A stretch of DNA of 13,272 bases from NCBI GenBank assembly GCA_900771185.1, contig CAAGND010000245.1:1-13272 (forward strand), given 5' to 3'. A program made the position numbers and the translations under genes. The notes under the pieces are model-generated. The model worked only from the letters and a program-made list of their open reading frames with translations, ran no database searches and was not told where the DNA came from. Of the stretch, positions 6,639 to 13,272 are shown one piece after another. Numbering within the stretch: position 1 is the first letter of the stretch; every line of letters starts with the position of its first letter. The stretch is from Clostridia bacterium. Lineage in GTDB: Bacteria; Bacillota; Clostridia; Oscillospirales; Acutalibacteraceae.

Positions 6639-7458
6639 TTTTTTTGCCGAAATGTTTTCATATCCCTTTATGCGCCGCGCGATTATAGCGGGTGTCCTTG
6701 TTGCTCTCTGCTCCGCCCTGCTCGGAGTTACCCTCGTGCTCAAACGCTATTCCATGATAGGTGACGGGCTTTCGCATGTCGGCTTCGGCGCGGCTTGCAT
6801 CGCTATGGCTTTAAATGTTGCCCCTTTGAAAATCGCCGTCCCTGTCGTTATCATCGCCGCATTTTTACTCATGAGGATAAACTCTGATGCCAAGATAAAA
6901 GGGGATGCCGCCATAGCGCTGATTTCAAGTGCCTCCATCGCCGCAGGCGTCATAGCCGCATCGCTGACCACCGGTCTGAACAACGACGTCTCGGGCTATA
7001 TGTTTGGCTCCATACTCATGATGAGTGACAGCGATGTGGTAACAAGCATTATACTGTCAGTTGTGGTTCTTGTTCTCTATGCCGTGTTTTATAACCGAAT
7101 TTTCTCAGTCACCTTTGATGAGAGCTTTGCCGCCGCAACCGGCACAAAAACCTCCCTTTACAACACGCTCATTGCCGTTCTCACAGCTCTGACAGTTGTG
7201 GTCGGCATGAGAATGATGGGCGCACTGCTGATTTCAAGCCTGATAATCTTCCCGGCACTGACCTCCATGCGTGTGTGCAAGAGCTTCAGGGGAGTAACCG
7301 TGACGTGCGCTGTTGTGTCCGTCGTCTGCTTTTTTGCCGGCATAAGCGCGTCCTATGCCCTGAACACTCCGGCGGGAGCGAGCGTTGTCGCGGCAAACAC
7401 CGTCTGCCTTGCGATTTTTTCCGCTGTCGGAGCAATAAAGCGCAGGGTAAAGAAATAG
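6631..7458 (+). CDS. znuB: Zinc ABC transporter permease (ZnuB-like, ABC-3 family)
   Basis: A 275-residue integral membrane channel subunit with about eight or nine hydrophobic segments. Family marks include LKRYSMIGDGLSHVGFGA (about 37-54), where GDGLSH is the conserved region facing the ATPase, MMGALLISSLIIFPAL (about 195-215) and the NTPAGASVV segment near the end. It closes with a basic KRRVKK tail. The ATG at 6631 follows GGGAGGAAG and overlaps the end of the ATPase gene by 8 bases. An in-frame ATG at 6511 would add 40 residues that lie entirely in the ATPase gene's reading space and lack family similarity, so it is rejected. It is the last gene of the zinc operon; no clear hairpin terminator follows. 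Confidence 0.92.
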   Translation: MIDFFAEMFSYPFMRRAIIAGVLVALCSALLGVTLVLKRYSMIGDGLSHVGFGAACIAMALNVAPLKIAVPVVIIAAFLLMRINSDAKIKGDAAIALISSASIAAGVIAASLTTGLNNDVSGYMFGSILMMSDSDVVTSIILSVVVLVLYAVFYNRIFSVTFDESFAAATGTKTSLYNTLIAVLTALTVVVGMRMMGALLISSLIIFPALTSMRVCKSFRGVTVTCAVVSVVCFFAGISASYALNTPAGASVVAANTVCLAIFSAVGAIKRRVKK

Positions 7459-7513
7459 GGAATTCAGCATTATCATTATACTTAAAGACAAAAGCACCGA
7501 TTTTGCAAAACAT

Positions 7514-7594
7514 ACAGACATTCTGATAGCTCTTGCTGATATTTATAATACTTCAACTGATTACATTCTGGGTAGAACAAACAATCCGACTTGA
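7514..7594 (+). pseudogene. C-terminal remnant of an XRE-family HTH regulator
   Basis: Translated in the frame ending at the TGA 7592-7594, this stretch contains LADIYNTSTDYILGRT and a few further residues before the stop. It matches the conserved end of short XRE/Cro-CI-type regulators (family pattern 'LIKLADYFDVSTDYLLGR', from memory). The natural C-terminus and stop are kept, but the helix-turn-helix part is gone. The frame stays open further upstream, yet residues there show no similarity, and no ATG with a ribosome binding site introduces the fragment. I infer a decayed gene whose 5' part was deleted, lying between the zinc operon and the ABC exporter. About 27 residues is short, so chance resemblance is not fully excluded. 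Confidence 0.65.
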
Positions 7595-7695
7595 CGTAAG
7601 TAATATCAATCTTGCTGTTAAAATTCTACTTTTTAAATTAATGTTTAGCAAAATATAAACAAACTATGTATTCAGTTTAAAAAATAAAAAAATAC
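7595..7695. other. Very AT-rich non-coding stretch
   Basis: No gene is supported here. The stretch is markedly AT-rich compared with the flanking genes, and ends in A/T tracts (about 7676-7695) directly upstream of a promoter, where they could act as an UP-type element for RNA polymerase. Confidence 0.5.
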
Positions 7696-7696
7696 T

Positions 7697-7724
7697 TTTA
7701 CTGCCACGGCATTTATGCTATAAT
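7697..7724 (+). promoter_or_regulatory. Predicted extended -10 promoter of the ABC exporter operon
   Basis: TGCTATAAT (7716-7724) is a perfect TATAAT with the extended TGn element. The -35 is weak (TTTACT at 7697-7702, 16-base spacer), which fits an extended -10 promoter. A/T tracts lie upstream. The start would be near 7731, giving a leader of about 65 bases. Confidence 0.7.
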
Positions 7725-7738
7725 GCTTTTAATCAGAC

Positions 7739-7766
7739 GTTTTTTGCCGTCAGGCAGTTTAAAACG
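7739..7766 (+). promoter_or_regulatory. Leader hairpin upstream of the ABC exporter
   Basis: CGTTTT (7739-7744) pairs with AAAACG (7761-7766) and TGCC (7745-7748) with GGCA (7753-7756), leaving a GTCA loop and a GTTT bulge. It starts within about ten bases of the predicted transcript start and ends 19 bases before the ribosome binding site. It could stabilise the mRNA or be a protein-binding site; function unknown. Confidence 0.35.
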
Positions 7767-7795
7767 CCTTTTATGTCAGAATTGCGGAGGAGAAA

Positions 7796-8506
7796 ATGAA
7801 TAATATCATTTCTGTCAAAAACCTCAGTAAATCCTACGGCAGCCATCAGGTGCTCAACGATATATCATTTGAATTTGCACCCGGCCAGATCATAGGTTTG
7901 CTGGGACCCAACGGCTCAGGTAAATCCTCGCTCATCAAAATTTTGACCGGCCTTATCCACGACTATTCCGGCGAAGTTTTGATTGACGGAGAGGTTCCCG
8001 GTCCTTCAACAAAAGCGAAGGTCGCTTATCTTCCGGAAAAATCCTATCTCGCCGATTGGATGCGCGCCATTGACGCCATTCACTATATCAACGATTTCTA
8101 CTCGGATTTTGATCTTGACAAGGCGATGAAGATGCTCGACACCTTCCAGCTCCAGCCCAAACAGAAGATTAAATCCATGTCAAAAGGTATGCAGGAAAAG
8201 CTCCAGCTTCTGCTCGTCATGTGCCGCAACGCACAGCTCTATATCCTTGATGAGCCTCTCGGAGGCGTTGACCCCGCCGCGAGAGCGTTTATCCTCGACA
8301 CGATAATGAAAAATCATCCCGAGAATTCAACCATGCTCATCTCAACGCATCTTATCCACGATGTGGAGTCGATTTTTGACCACGCGCTGATGATAGGTCA
8401 GGGCAAAATTCTCAAAAATTCTACTGTTAAAGAAATATATGACGAGGGCAAAACCCTTGAGGATGTCTTTAAGGAGGTGTTCCAATATGCTTGGCAAATT
8501 GGTTAA
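7796..8506 (+). CDS. ABC transporter ATP-binding protein (YtrB/BcrA-like)
   Basis: A 236-residue cytoplasmic ATPase, partner of the permease that follows. Walker A is GPNGSGKS (37-44), Walker B is LYILDEP (148-154), GGVDP (156-160) is the D-loop region and H185 (STH) is the switch histidine. The Q-loop position reads LPEKSY (79-84) and the signature reads MSKGMQ (128-133) in place of LSGGQ. Both variants are common in ATPases of the YtrB/BcrA-like group of Gram-positive bacteria, often linked to antimicrobial-peptide or cell-envelope stress resistance. The ATG at 7796 follows GGAGG (7786-7790). Homologous operons often begin with a GntR-family (YtrA-like) regulator; none is present here. The transported substrate cannot be predicted. 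Confidence 0.9.
   Translation: MNNIISVKNLSKSYGSHQVLNDISFEFAPGQIIGLLGPNGSGKSSLIKILTGLIHDYSGEVLIDGEVPGPSTKAKVAYLPEKSYLADWMRAIDAIHYINDFYSDFDLDKAMKMLDTFQLQPKQKIKSMSKGMQEKLQLLLVMCRNAQLYILDEPLGGVDPAARAFILDTIMKNHPENSTMLISTHLIHDVESIFDHALMIGQGKILKNSTVKEIYDEGKTLEDVFKEVFQYAWQIG
8471..8479 (+). promoter_or_regulatory. Perfect Shine-Dalgarno for the exporter permease
   Basis: AAGGAGGTG, complementary to the 16S rRNA 3' end, lies inside the end of the ATPase gene and 7 bases before the ATG at 8487. It settles that start over the in-frame ATG at 8439 and predicts strong translation of the permease. Confidence 0.85.
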
Positions 8507-9299
8507 AAACGAGATAAAGGCGAGCGCTCACACAATGGCGAACATATATATAGCCGCTCTCGTCACAATCGGTATTATGCTTCTTGCATATCTTGTGGAC
8601 ATCAACTGGCTCAGCGGGCTTGCGACAATAGCGCTCATCTTCATCGCGATTATAGCGCTTATCATCACCTTTGTCGGCGTTATCGCAAACTTCTATAAGA
8701 CGCTCTACGGACCGCAGGGATATCTGAGCTTTACGCTGCCTGTTTCAAGCAGCCAGCTCCTCGCATCAAAGGCCATTGTTGCCTTCCTGTGGATGATAGT
8801 GAGCTATGCCGTATCCATCGCCCTTTTCATCGGCGTATACATGTATGTTACCTCGCTCATAGGCGAGAACAATATTGAAATGATAAAGATGGTCATCAAT
8901 ATGTTCCGCTCGCTGCCCACCGAGGTTGCTATAAAGGAATATCTTGTGCTGATGCTGTTCGTCGTGTTCATTCAGCTCGCTTTCCTCATCTCCGAACTGT
9001 TCTTTGCAATCACATTCGCAAACACCCGTGTTCTGCAGAAGCTCGGCGCCGCAGCTCCCATTATCGTCTTTTTCGCTGTTTACATTATCTGTCAGGTTTG
9101 CATCTTTCTTCTGACATCATATGTCCCGATAACCGTCGCGCCCGGTGAGAACGGTCTCGTTTTCTCTATGGGAGAGACTATGATGCAGTCCGGCGGAATG
9201 TCGATGGGTATCAGCGGAGTTATTTTTGAACTGCTCGCCACTGCCGGGTTGTTTGTTGCGACCGGATGGCTCATGAAAGAAAAGGTCAATATAAAATAA
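8487..9299 (+). CDS. ABC-2-type transporter permease
   Basis: A 270-residue integral membrane protein with about six hydrophobic segments, the membrane half of the two-gene exporter. After a short basic N-terminus (MLGKLVKNEIKASA) come two close hydrophobic segments, then the loop YGPQGYLSFTLPVSSSQLL (about 74-92). A 'GYL(T/S)FTLPV' loop is a common feature of permeases paired with this type of ATPase. Four more membrane segments follow, with an external loop at about 215-240, and the protein ends with MKEKVNIK. It overlaps the ATPase gene by 20 bases, so the two are co-translated and very likely form one complex. A role in exporting a peptide, lipid or drug is plausible from the family, but no substrate can be named. 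Confidence 0.87.
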   Translation: MLGKLVKNEIKASAHTMANIYIAALVTIGIMLLAYLVDINWLSGLATIALIFIAIIALIITFVGVIANFYKTLYGPQGYLSFTLPVSSSQLLASKAIVAFLWMIVSYAVSIALFIGVYMYVTSLIGENNIEMIKMVINMFRSLPTEVAIKEYLVLMLFVVFIQLAFLISELFFAITFANTRVLQKLGAAAPIIVFFAVYIICQVCIFLLTSYVPITVAPGENGLVFSMGETMMQSGGMSMGISGVIFELLATAGLFVATGWLMKEKVNIK

Positions 9300-9326
9300 G
9301 CTTGGATTTTTAAAAGTCAGATTTTG

Positions 9327-9372
9327 CGGGGCGGTACAGCAGGGATTTTCCCGCTTGCCGCTCCGATTTTTT
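9327..9372 (+). terminator. Predicted terminator between the ABC exporter and mnmE
   Basis: CGGGGCGGTACAGCAGGGA pairs, with some wobble and a few unpaired bases, with TCCCGCTTGCCGCTCCG (to 9365), and a run of six T (9367-9372) follows. It lies 27 bases after the permease stop and probably ends the exporter transcript. Since no clear promoter for mnmE is seen downstream, partial read-through is possible. Confidence 0.72.
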
Positions 9373-9378
9373 GTGCGA

Positions 9379-9418
9379 AGTTTTCGTGAACCGTGTCGCC
9401 TCACGGCTGACGAAAGCT
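9379..9418 (+). promoter_or_regulatory. Long imperfect hairpin in the mnmE upstream region
   Basis: AGTTTTCGT (9379-9387) pairs with ACGAAAGCT (9410-9418) with one G-U pair; after a small internal loop, CCGTG (9391-9395) pairs with CACGG (9402-9406) around TCGCCT. No T-run follows, so it is not a terminator. It ends 10 bases before the mnmE ribosome binding site. Confidence 0.5.
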
Positions 9419-9428
9419 GCCGCAGACT

Positions 9429-9436
9429 GAGGGGGG
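9429..9436 (+). promoter_or_regulatory. Ribosome binding site supporting the TTG start of mnmE
   Basis: GAGGGGGG lies 6 bases before the TTG at 9443. No ATG is available at the expected start, and this strong site makes the TTG start convincing. Confidence 0.75.
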
Positions 9437-9442
9437 TTCACT

Positions 9443-10813
9443 TTGCAGGAGAATAAAACCGTTGCCGCCGTTGCGACACCCAATTCGGCTGGCGGTATAG
9501 GTATTGTCCGCATCTCCGGAGCGGACGCTCTGAAAATTGCGGATTCGGTCTTCCGTGCCGCGTCCGGAAAAAGCCTTTGCTCCTCCGAGGGGTACAGGGC
9601 GCATTACGGCACGATAACCGATTCGGACGAGCCGATAGACGAGGGCATCGCTCTGGTTTTCCGCGCGCCGAAAAGTTATACAGGCGAAGACGTGGTTGAA
9701 CTATCCTGTCACGGCGGACTTTATGTCACAAAAAAAACATTGCGTGCCGTTTTACGTGCGGGCGCACTGCCCGCCCCGGCGGGGGAGTTCACCAAACGGG
9801 CATTTCTCAACGGCAGAATCGATCTTGCCGAGGCTGAAAGTGTCATGGCGCTCATCGGCGCCCAGGGGGAACAGGCCGCCGCCGCCGCATATAACACACT
9901 TGAGGGAAAGCTCAGCTCAAAAATATCGGAAATTGCCCACAGCCTTATCTCCGTATGCGCACATATGTCCGCATGGGTCGATTATCCGGATGAGGAAATC
10001 GAGGAGATTTCCGAAAAACAGCTTAAATCCGTCTTTACTTCTGCCGCACAGGAGCTGTCGGAACTGCTTCGAAGCTTTGAAAACGGGCGTGCAGTTACGC
10101 AGGGCGTGGATGCCGTAATCGCCGGCAGACCCAATGTCGGAAAATCCACGCTGATGAACCTTCTCAGCGGATATGAACGCTCAATAGTCACCGATATTCC
10201 CGGCACCACCCGTGATGTTGTGGAGGAGAGTGTCAGAATCGGCGATATTCTTCTGCGGCTTGCCGACACTGCGGGAATCCGTTCGGCGCAGAATGAGGTT
10301 GAGAGCATCGGTGTTTCGCTTGCAAAAAAGCGGATGCGCCGCGCACAGCTTGTCATTGCGGTTTTTGACGGTTCACAGGCTCTGAGCAATGAGGATAAAA
10401 AAATACTTTCCGACTGCGCGGACAAGCTTACCCTTGCCGTTATTAACAAGAGCGACCTTCATCAAAATATCGATATAGAATATATAAAGGAACACTCCGA
10501 TGATACCGTTCTCATCTGTGCGAAGACAGGCGAGGGGTGTAAGGCTTTTGAAAACGCACTTTCAAAGCTGCTCGGCACGGCCGATTTCGACCCGTCAGCC
10601 GCAGTGCTGACCACAGAGCGCCAGCGGCTCTGCTGTGAAAAGGCGCTTGACAATCTCAATGAAGCTCTGCGCGCGATTGACAGCGGCGTAACGCTTGACG
10701 CGGTGAATGTCTGCGCCGACTGCGCCGTTGAGGCCTTGCTTGAGCTGACCGGAGAAAAGGCCGGAGAAGCGGTTATTAATGAAGTTTTTTCACAATTTTG
10801 TGTGGGCAAATAA
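9443..10813 (+). CDS. mnmE: tRNA modification GTPase MnmE
   Basis: A 456-residue cytoplasmic GTPase that, with MnmG, installs the (carboxymethyl)aminomethyl group on U34 of tRNAs reading split codon boxes. The N-terminal folate-binding domain begins with VAAVATPNSAGGIGIVRISG (7-26). A helical domain follows and contains the inserted G domain: GRPNVGKS (228-235), TTRD (255-258), DTAG (275-278) and NKSD (335-338). The protein ends with FCVGK (452-456), the conserved C-terminal motif whose cysteine is needed for modification (usually CIGK). Length is normal for the family. Translation starts at TTG, which is less common than ATG and may reduce output; the strong upstream GAGGGGGG partly offsets this. 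mnmG follows after 31 bases, so the two are probably co-transcribed. Confidence 0.97.
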   Translation: MQENKTVAAVATPNSAGGIGIVRISGADALKIADSVFRAASGKSLCSSEGYRAHYGTITDSDEPIDEGIALVFRAPKSYTGEDVVELSCHGGLYVTKKTLRAVLRAGALPAPAGEFTKRAFLNGRIDLAEAESVMALIGAQGEQAAAAAYNTLEGKLSSKISEIAHSLISVCAHMSAWVDYPDEEIEEISEKQLKSVFTSAAQELSELLRSFENGRAVTQGVDAVIAGRPNVGKSTLMNLLSGYERSIVTDIPGTTRDVVEESVRIGDILLRLADTAGIRSAQNEVESIGVSLAKKRMRRAQLVIAVFDGSQALSNEDKKILSDCADKLTLAVINKSDLHQNIDIEYIKEHSDDTVLICAKTGEGCKAFENALSKLLGTADFDPSAAVLTTERQRLCCEKALDNLNEALRAIDSGVTLDAVNVCADCAVEALLELTGEKAGEAVINEVFSQFCVGK

Positions 10814-10844
10814 TCTTTTTTAGAAGTATAAGTGATGGGATAAT

Positions 10845-12716
10845 ATGAAATACGATGCTGGAAAAATTGATGTTGCAGTTATAGGCGCGGGCCACGCCGG
10901 GATAGAGGCGGGACTTGCCGCCGCGCGTCTCGGATGCAAAACAGAAATATTTACCATAAATCTTGACTGGGTGGGCAATATGCCCTGCAATCCCTCCATC
11001 GGCGGCACCTCCAAGGGGCATCTTGTGCGGGAGATAGACGCGCTCGGCGGTGAGATGGGTATTGCCGCCGACAAAAATACTCTGCAAAGCCGTATGCTCA
11101 ATCTCGGCAAGGGACCGGCTGTCCACAGTCCGCGCGCGCAGGTGGACCGCAGAGCTTATTGCGGCTATATGAAGCGTGTGCTCGAGGAGCAAGAGAATCT
11201 AAAACTCCGCCAGGCAGAAATAACCGATATTGAACACGTCGGCTCAGAGTGGGTGCTGACCACCCGTCTCGAAGCGGTTTACAGAGCAAAATGCGTTGTT
11301 CTCGCCACCGGAACTTTTCTGGGCGGCAGAGTATATATCGGCGATGTCTCATATGAGAGCGGACCCGACGGTGTTTTTCCGGCGACTGAGCTTTCAAAGT
11401 CCTTAAAAGCTCTCGGTCTCCCTCTGCGCCGCTTTAAAACCGGTACTCCGGCTCGGGTCAACCGCAGAAGCATAGACTTTTCAAATCTTGAAATTCAGAA
11501 AGGTGACGAACAGACAGCCCCGTTTTCCTTCAGCGGCAAAGCGGAGGTCAGAAACAAGCTCGACTGTTACATAACCTATACCAATGAAAAAACCAAAGAA
11601 GTTATTCTCTCAAACCTCCACCGTTCGCCGCTGTATTCGGGAAAGATAGACGGAGTGGGGCCGAGATACTGTCCAAGCATTGAGGATAAGATAGTACGCT
11701 TTTCCGAGAAGGAGCGTCATCAGATCTTCATTGAGCCGTGCGGCGAGAATACACAGGAGATGTATCTTCAAGGACTTTCCTCCTCTCTGCCCGAGGATGT
11801 GCAGCTTGAATTTCTGCATTCTATTCCGGGGCTTGAACACTGTGAGGTCATGCGCACCGCCTATGCCATTGAATATGATTGCGTTGACCCTCTTTCTTTG
11901 AAGCGCAGTCTTGAATTCAATGGTTTTGACGGCCTGTTCGGAGCCGGTCAGTTCAACGGTTCAAGCGGATATGAGGAGGCTGCCGCGCAGGGGCTTATAG
12001 CCGGGATCAATGCCGCTCACAAGGTTCTGGGCAGAGAGCCGCTCGAACTTGACCGAGCCAGCTCCTATATAGGCACTCTCATAGACGATCTTGTGACAAA
12101 GGGCTGTTCCGACCCCTACCGCATGATGACCTCACGTTCCGAATACCGCCTGCTGCTCAGACAGGATAACGCTGACCGCAGACTTACACCGATAGGACAT
12201 GCTGTTGGTCTGATATCGGACGAGCGCTATGCCGAATTTCAGCACAAGTTAGAGCTCATAGATGAGGAAAAAAAGAGAGCGCAGAACACAGTCATACATG
12301 CGTGCGAGGAGCTGAATGCCCTGCTTGTTTCACGTGAAACATCCCCAATTGACGGGGGAATAAGGCTCAGCGAGCTTTTGAGACGTCCCCAGGCAGACTA
12401 TAATCTGCTCGCCCCGTTTGACCCGACACGTCCGAATCTGCCGCGTGAAATCTTTGAGCAGGTTGAAATCGATATAAAGTATGAGGGCTATATCCGCCGT
12501 CAGCAGGCGCAGGTGGCTGAAATGCGACGCCTTGAAGTCAAGCGTATACCTGCGGATATAGATTACTCCCTTCTCAGCGGTCTGCGGCTTGAAGCTGTTG
12601 AAAAGCTATCGAAGATTCGCCCGGAGAATGTCGGACAGGCGTCGCGTATATCCGGAGTAAGCCCCGCCGACATATCCGTACTGCTCATTCACCTTGAAAA
12701 GGATGGTAGAAAATAA
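10845..12716 (+). CDS. mnmG: tRNA uridine-5-carboxymethylaminomethyl modification enzyme MnmG
   Basis: The FAD-dependent partner of MnmE in the wobble U34 modification complex, 623 residues, a normal length. The FAD-binding motif GAGHAG is at 14-19. The family signature CNPSIGGTSKGHL is at 48-60, and RMLNLGKGPAVHSPRAQVDR begins near 83. The second signature region GQFNGSSGYEEAAAQGLIAG is present in the C-terminal half of the FAD domain. The C-terminal helical part binds MnmE and tRNA. The upstream ribosome binding site is weak (AGTGATGGGA), in contrast to most genes here. Codons 495-499 (VSRET) coincide with a perfect parS site, in what I take to be a less conserved linker of the protein. rsmG starts 2 bases after the stop. 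Confidence 0.97.
   Translation: MKYDAGKIDVAVIGAGHAGIEAGLAAARLGCKTEIFTINLDWVGNMPCNPSIGGTSKGHLVREIDALGGEMGIAADKNTLQSRMLNLGKGPAVHSPRAQVDRRAYCGYMKRVLEEQENLKLRQAEITDIEHVGSEWVLTTRLEAVYRAKCVVLATGTFLGGRVYIGDVSYESGPDGVFPATELSKSLKALGLPLRRFKTGTPARVNRRSIDFSNLEIQKGDEQTAPFSFSGKAEVRNKLDCYITYTNEKTKEVILSNLHRSPLYSGKIDGVGPRYCPSIEDKIVRFSEKERHQIFIEPCGENTQEMYLQGLSSSLPEDVQLEFLHSIPGLEHCEVMRTAYAIEYDCVDPLSLKRSLEFNGFDGLFGAGQFNGSSGYEEAAAQGLIAGINAAHKVLGREPLELDRASSYIGTLIDDLVTKGCSDPYRMMTSRSEYRLLLRQDNADRRLTPIGHAVGLISDERYAEFQHKLELIDEEKKRAQNTVIHACEELNALLVSRETSPIDGGIRLSELLRRPQADYNLLAPFDPTRPNLPREIFEQVEIDIKYEGYIRRQQAQVAEMRRLEVKRIPADIDYSLLSGLRLEAVEKLSKIRPENVGQASRISGVSPADISVLLIHLEKDGRK
12326..12341. promoter_or_regulatory. parS site: ParB/Spo0J binding site
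   Basis: TGTTTCACGTGAAACA is an exact 16-bp palindrome identical to the parS consensus known from B. subtilis and most bacteria with chromosomal ParAB. It lies inside the mnmG coding region and would nucleate ParB for origin segregation and SMC loading. parS sites cluster around oriC, and the mnmE-mnmG-rsmG block is usually beside oriC and parAB, so the context agrees. Confidence 0.93.
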
Positions 12717-12718
12717 AC

Positions 12719-13272
12719 ATGGACAGATCGTTTCTCATAAACCGCTGTGAAAGCATCGGCGTTAAGCTTGACGATACGGCGCTTTCTCGTTTTGAACAGT
12801 TTGAAATTCTGCTCCTTGAAAAGAACAAGGTGATGAATCTCACTGCCATAACTCAGCCCGATGAGGTTGTGATAAAACATTTCTGGGACAGTCTGACAGT
12901 GCTTGGCGCTGTTGATATTCCACAGGGGGCTACGGTTATCGATGTCGGAACGGGCGGAGGTTTTCCCGGAATTCCTCTGCTTATCGCCAGACCTGATATA
13001 AAGCTCACTATGCTTGATTCAACACGCAAGAAGCTGGACTTTATAGACTTTGCTCTCCAGGAGCTGTCTCTCACAGCCGCCACCGTTCACGCGCGGGCGG
13101 AGGAGGCAGGGCAAGGCGAACTGCGTGAAAGCTTTGATTTTGCGGTATCGCGCGCGGTGGCTCCGCTCAACGTGCTCAGCGAATACTGTCTTCCGTTTGT
13201 TGCACCCGGCGGCACTTTCTGTGCCATGAAAGGTTCAAAGGGTCCGGAGGAACTGGTCGAAGCTGAGGGCGC
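12719..13272 (+). CDS. rsmG: 16S rRNA (guanine-527-N7) methyltransferase RsmG, partial (C-terminus outside window)
   Basis: SAM-dependent methyltransferase that makes m7G527 in 16S rRNA; its loss gives low-level streptomycin resistance in several species. The visible 184 residues include NLTAI (40-44), HFWDSL (54-59), the SAM-binding glycine-rich loop DVGTGGGFPGIPL (75-87), DSTRKK (100-105), and AVSRAVAPL (142-150), all characteristic of the family. The full protein is usually about 235-240 residues, so about 50 are missing beyond the window. The gene follows mnmG after 2 bases, and its likely ribosome binding site (AAAAGGATGG) lies within the end of mnmG, about 12 bases from the ATG. Co-transcription with mnmE and mnmG is likely. 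In many Firmicutes parA/parB follow next, consistent with the nearby parS. Confidence 0.96.
   Translation, partial: MDRSFLINRCESIGVKLDDTALSRFEQFEILLLEKNKVMNLTAITQPDEVVIKHFWDSLTVLGAVDIPQGATVIDVGTGGGFPGIPLLIARPDIKLTMLDSTRKKLDFIDFALQELSLTAATVHARAEEAGQGELRESFDFAVSRAVAPLNVLSEYCLPFVAPGGTFCAMKGSKGPEELVEAEG

Noticed and set aside
8180..8195. Altered ABC signature (SKGMQ) in the exporter ATPase as a sign of inactivity
   Set aside because: Variant signatures of this kind are usual in the YtrB/BcrA-like group, and the Walker motifs and switch histidine are intact.
8439..8486. A 16-residue N-terminal extension of the exporter permease
   Set aside because: AAGGAGGTG at 8471-8479 is correctly spaced for the ATG at 8487, not for the one at 8439.
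9379..9418. Second terminator before mnmE
   Set aside because: The hairpin is not followed by a T-run; the downstream bases are mixed and lead straight into the ribosome binding site.
1..13272. CRISPR arrays, tRNA or rRNA genes, transposases, phage genes
   Set aside because: No regularly spaced repeats, cloverleaf-like or rRNA-like sequence, or recombinase motifs were seen on either strand.

Overview
The window looks like chromosomal DNA from a Gram-positive Clostridia member, probably an Oscillospiraceae/Ruminococcaceae-like gut lineage. This is an inference from strong AGGAGG-type ribosome binding sites, sigma-A-type promoters, moderately GC-rich genes with AT-rich gaps, the protein variants present, and the mnmE-mnmG-rsmG order typical of Firmicutes near the replication origin. 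A perfect 16-bp parS site inside mnmG (12326-12341) supports an origin-proximal location.

Layout. (1) 1-1389, minus: glutamine-dependent NAD+ synthetase nadE, its C-terminus cut off by the window edge. (2) 1390-1514: a divergent promoter region in which the nadE promoter and the promoter of the next gene face away from each other and nearly share a transcription start. (3) 1515-2903: an AlsT/AgcS sodium:alanine/glycine symporter. (4) A perfect-consensus promoter (2920-2947) drives a 399-residue class II aldolase-family protein (3015-4214). It is built from two aldolase-like halves; the second has lost zinc ligands. A strong TTCG-loop terminator follows. (5) 4527-7458: a tightly overlapping zinc-uptake operon, with a Fur-family regulator (Zur-like), a metal-binding lipoprotein (ZnuA-like), an ATPase (ZnuC-like) and a permease (ZnuB-like). 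(6) 7459-7795: an AT-rich gap containing the C-terminal remnant of an XRE-type regulator and then a promoter. (7) 7796-9299: a two-gene ABC exporter of the YtrB/BcrA-like type. (8) A terminator and a second long hairpin, then the mnmE-mnmG-rsmG cluster (9443 to the window end). mnmE starts with TTG, and rsmG is cut off by the window edge.

How the genes work together. The Zur-like regulator probably represses its own operon when zinc is plentiful, through a site near the promoter at 4451-4479. ZnuA captures zinc outside the cell and ZnuB/ZnuC import it. MnmE and MnmG form the complex that modifies U34 of certain tRNAs, and RsmG methylates 16S rRNA, so that cluster is a translation-fidelity unit. 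The parS site in mnmG would load ParB for chromosome segregation and is unrelated to the protein's function.

Most of the window is recognisable housekeeping and transport. I see no convincing wholly new multi-gene system. The points most worth following are the parS site embedded in a coding region, the double aldolase with a degenerate second half, the XRE remnant, and the structured leader of mnmE.
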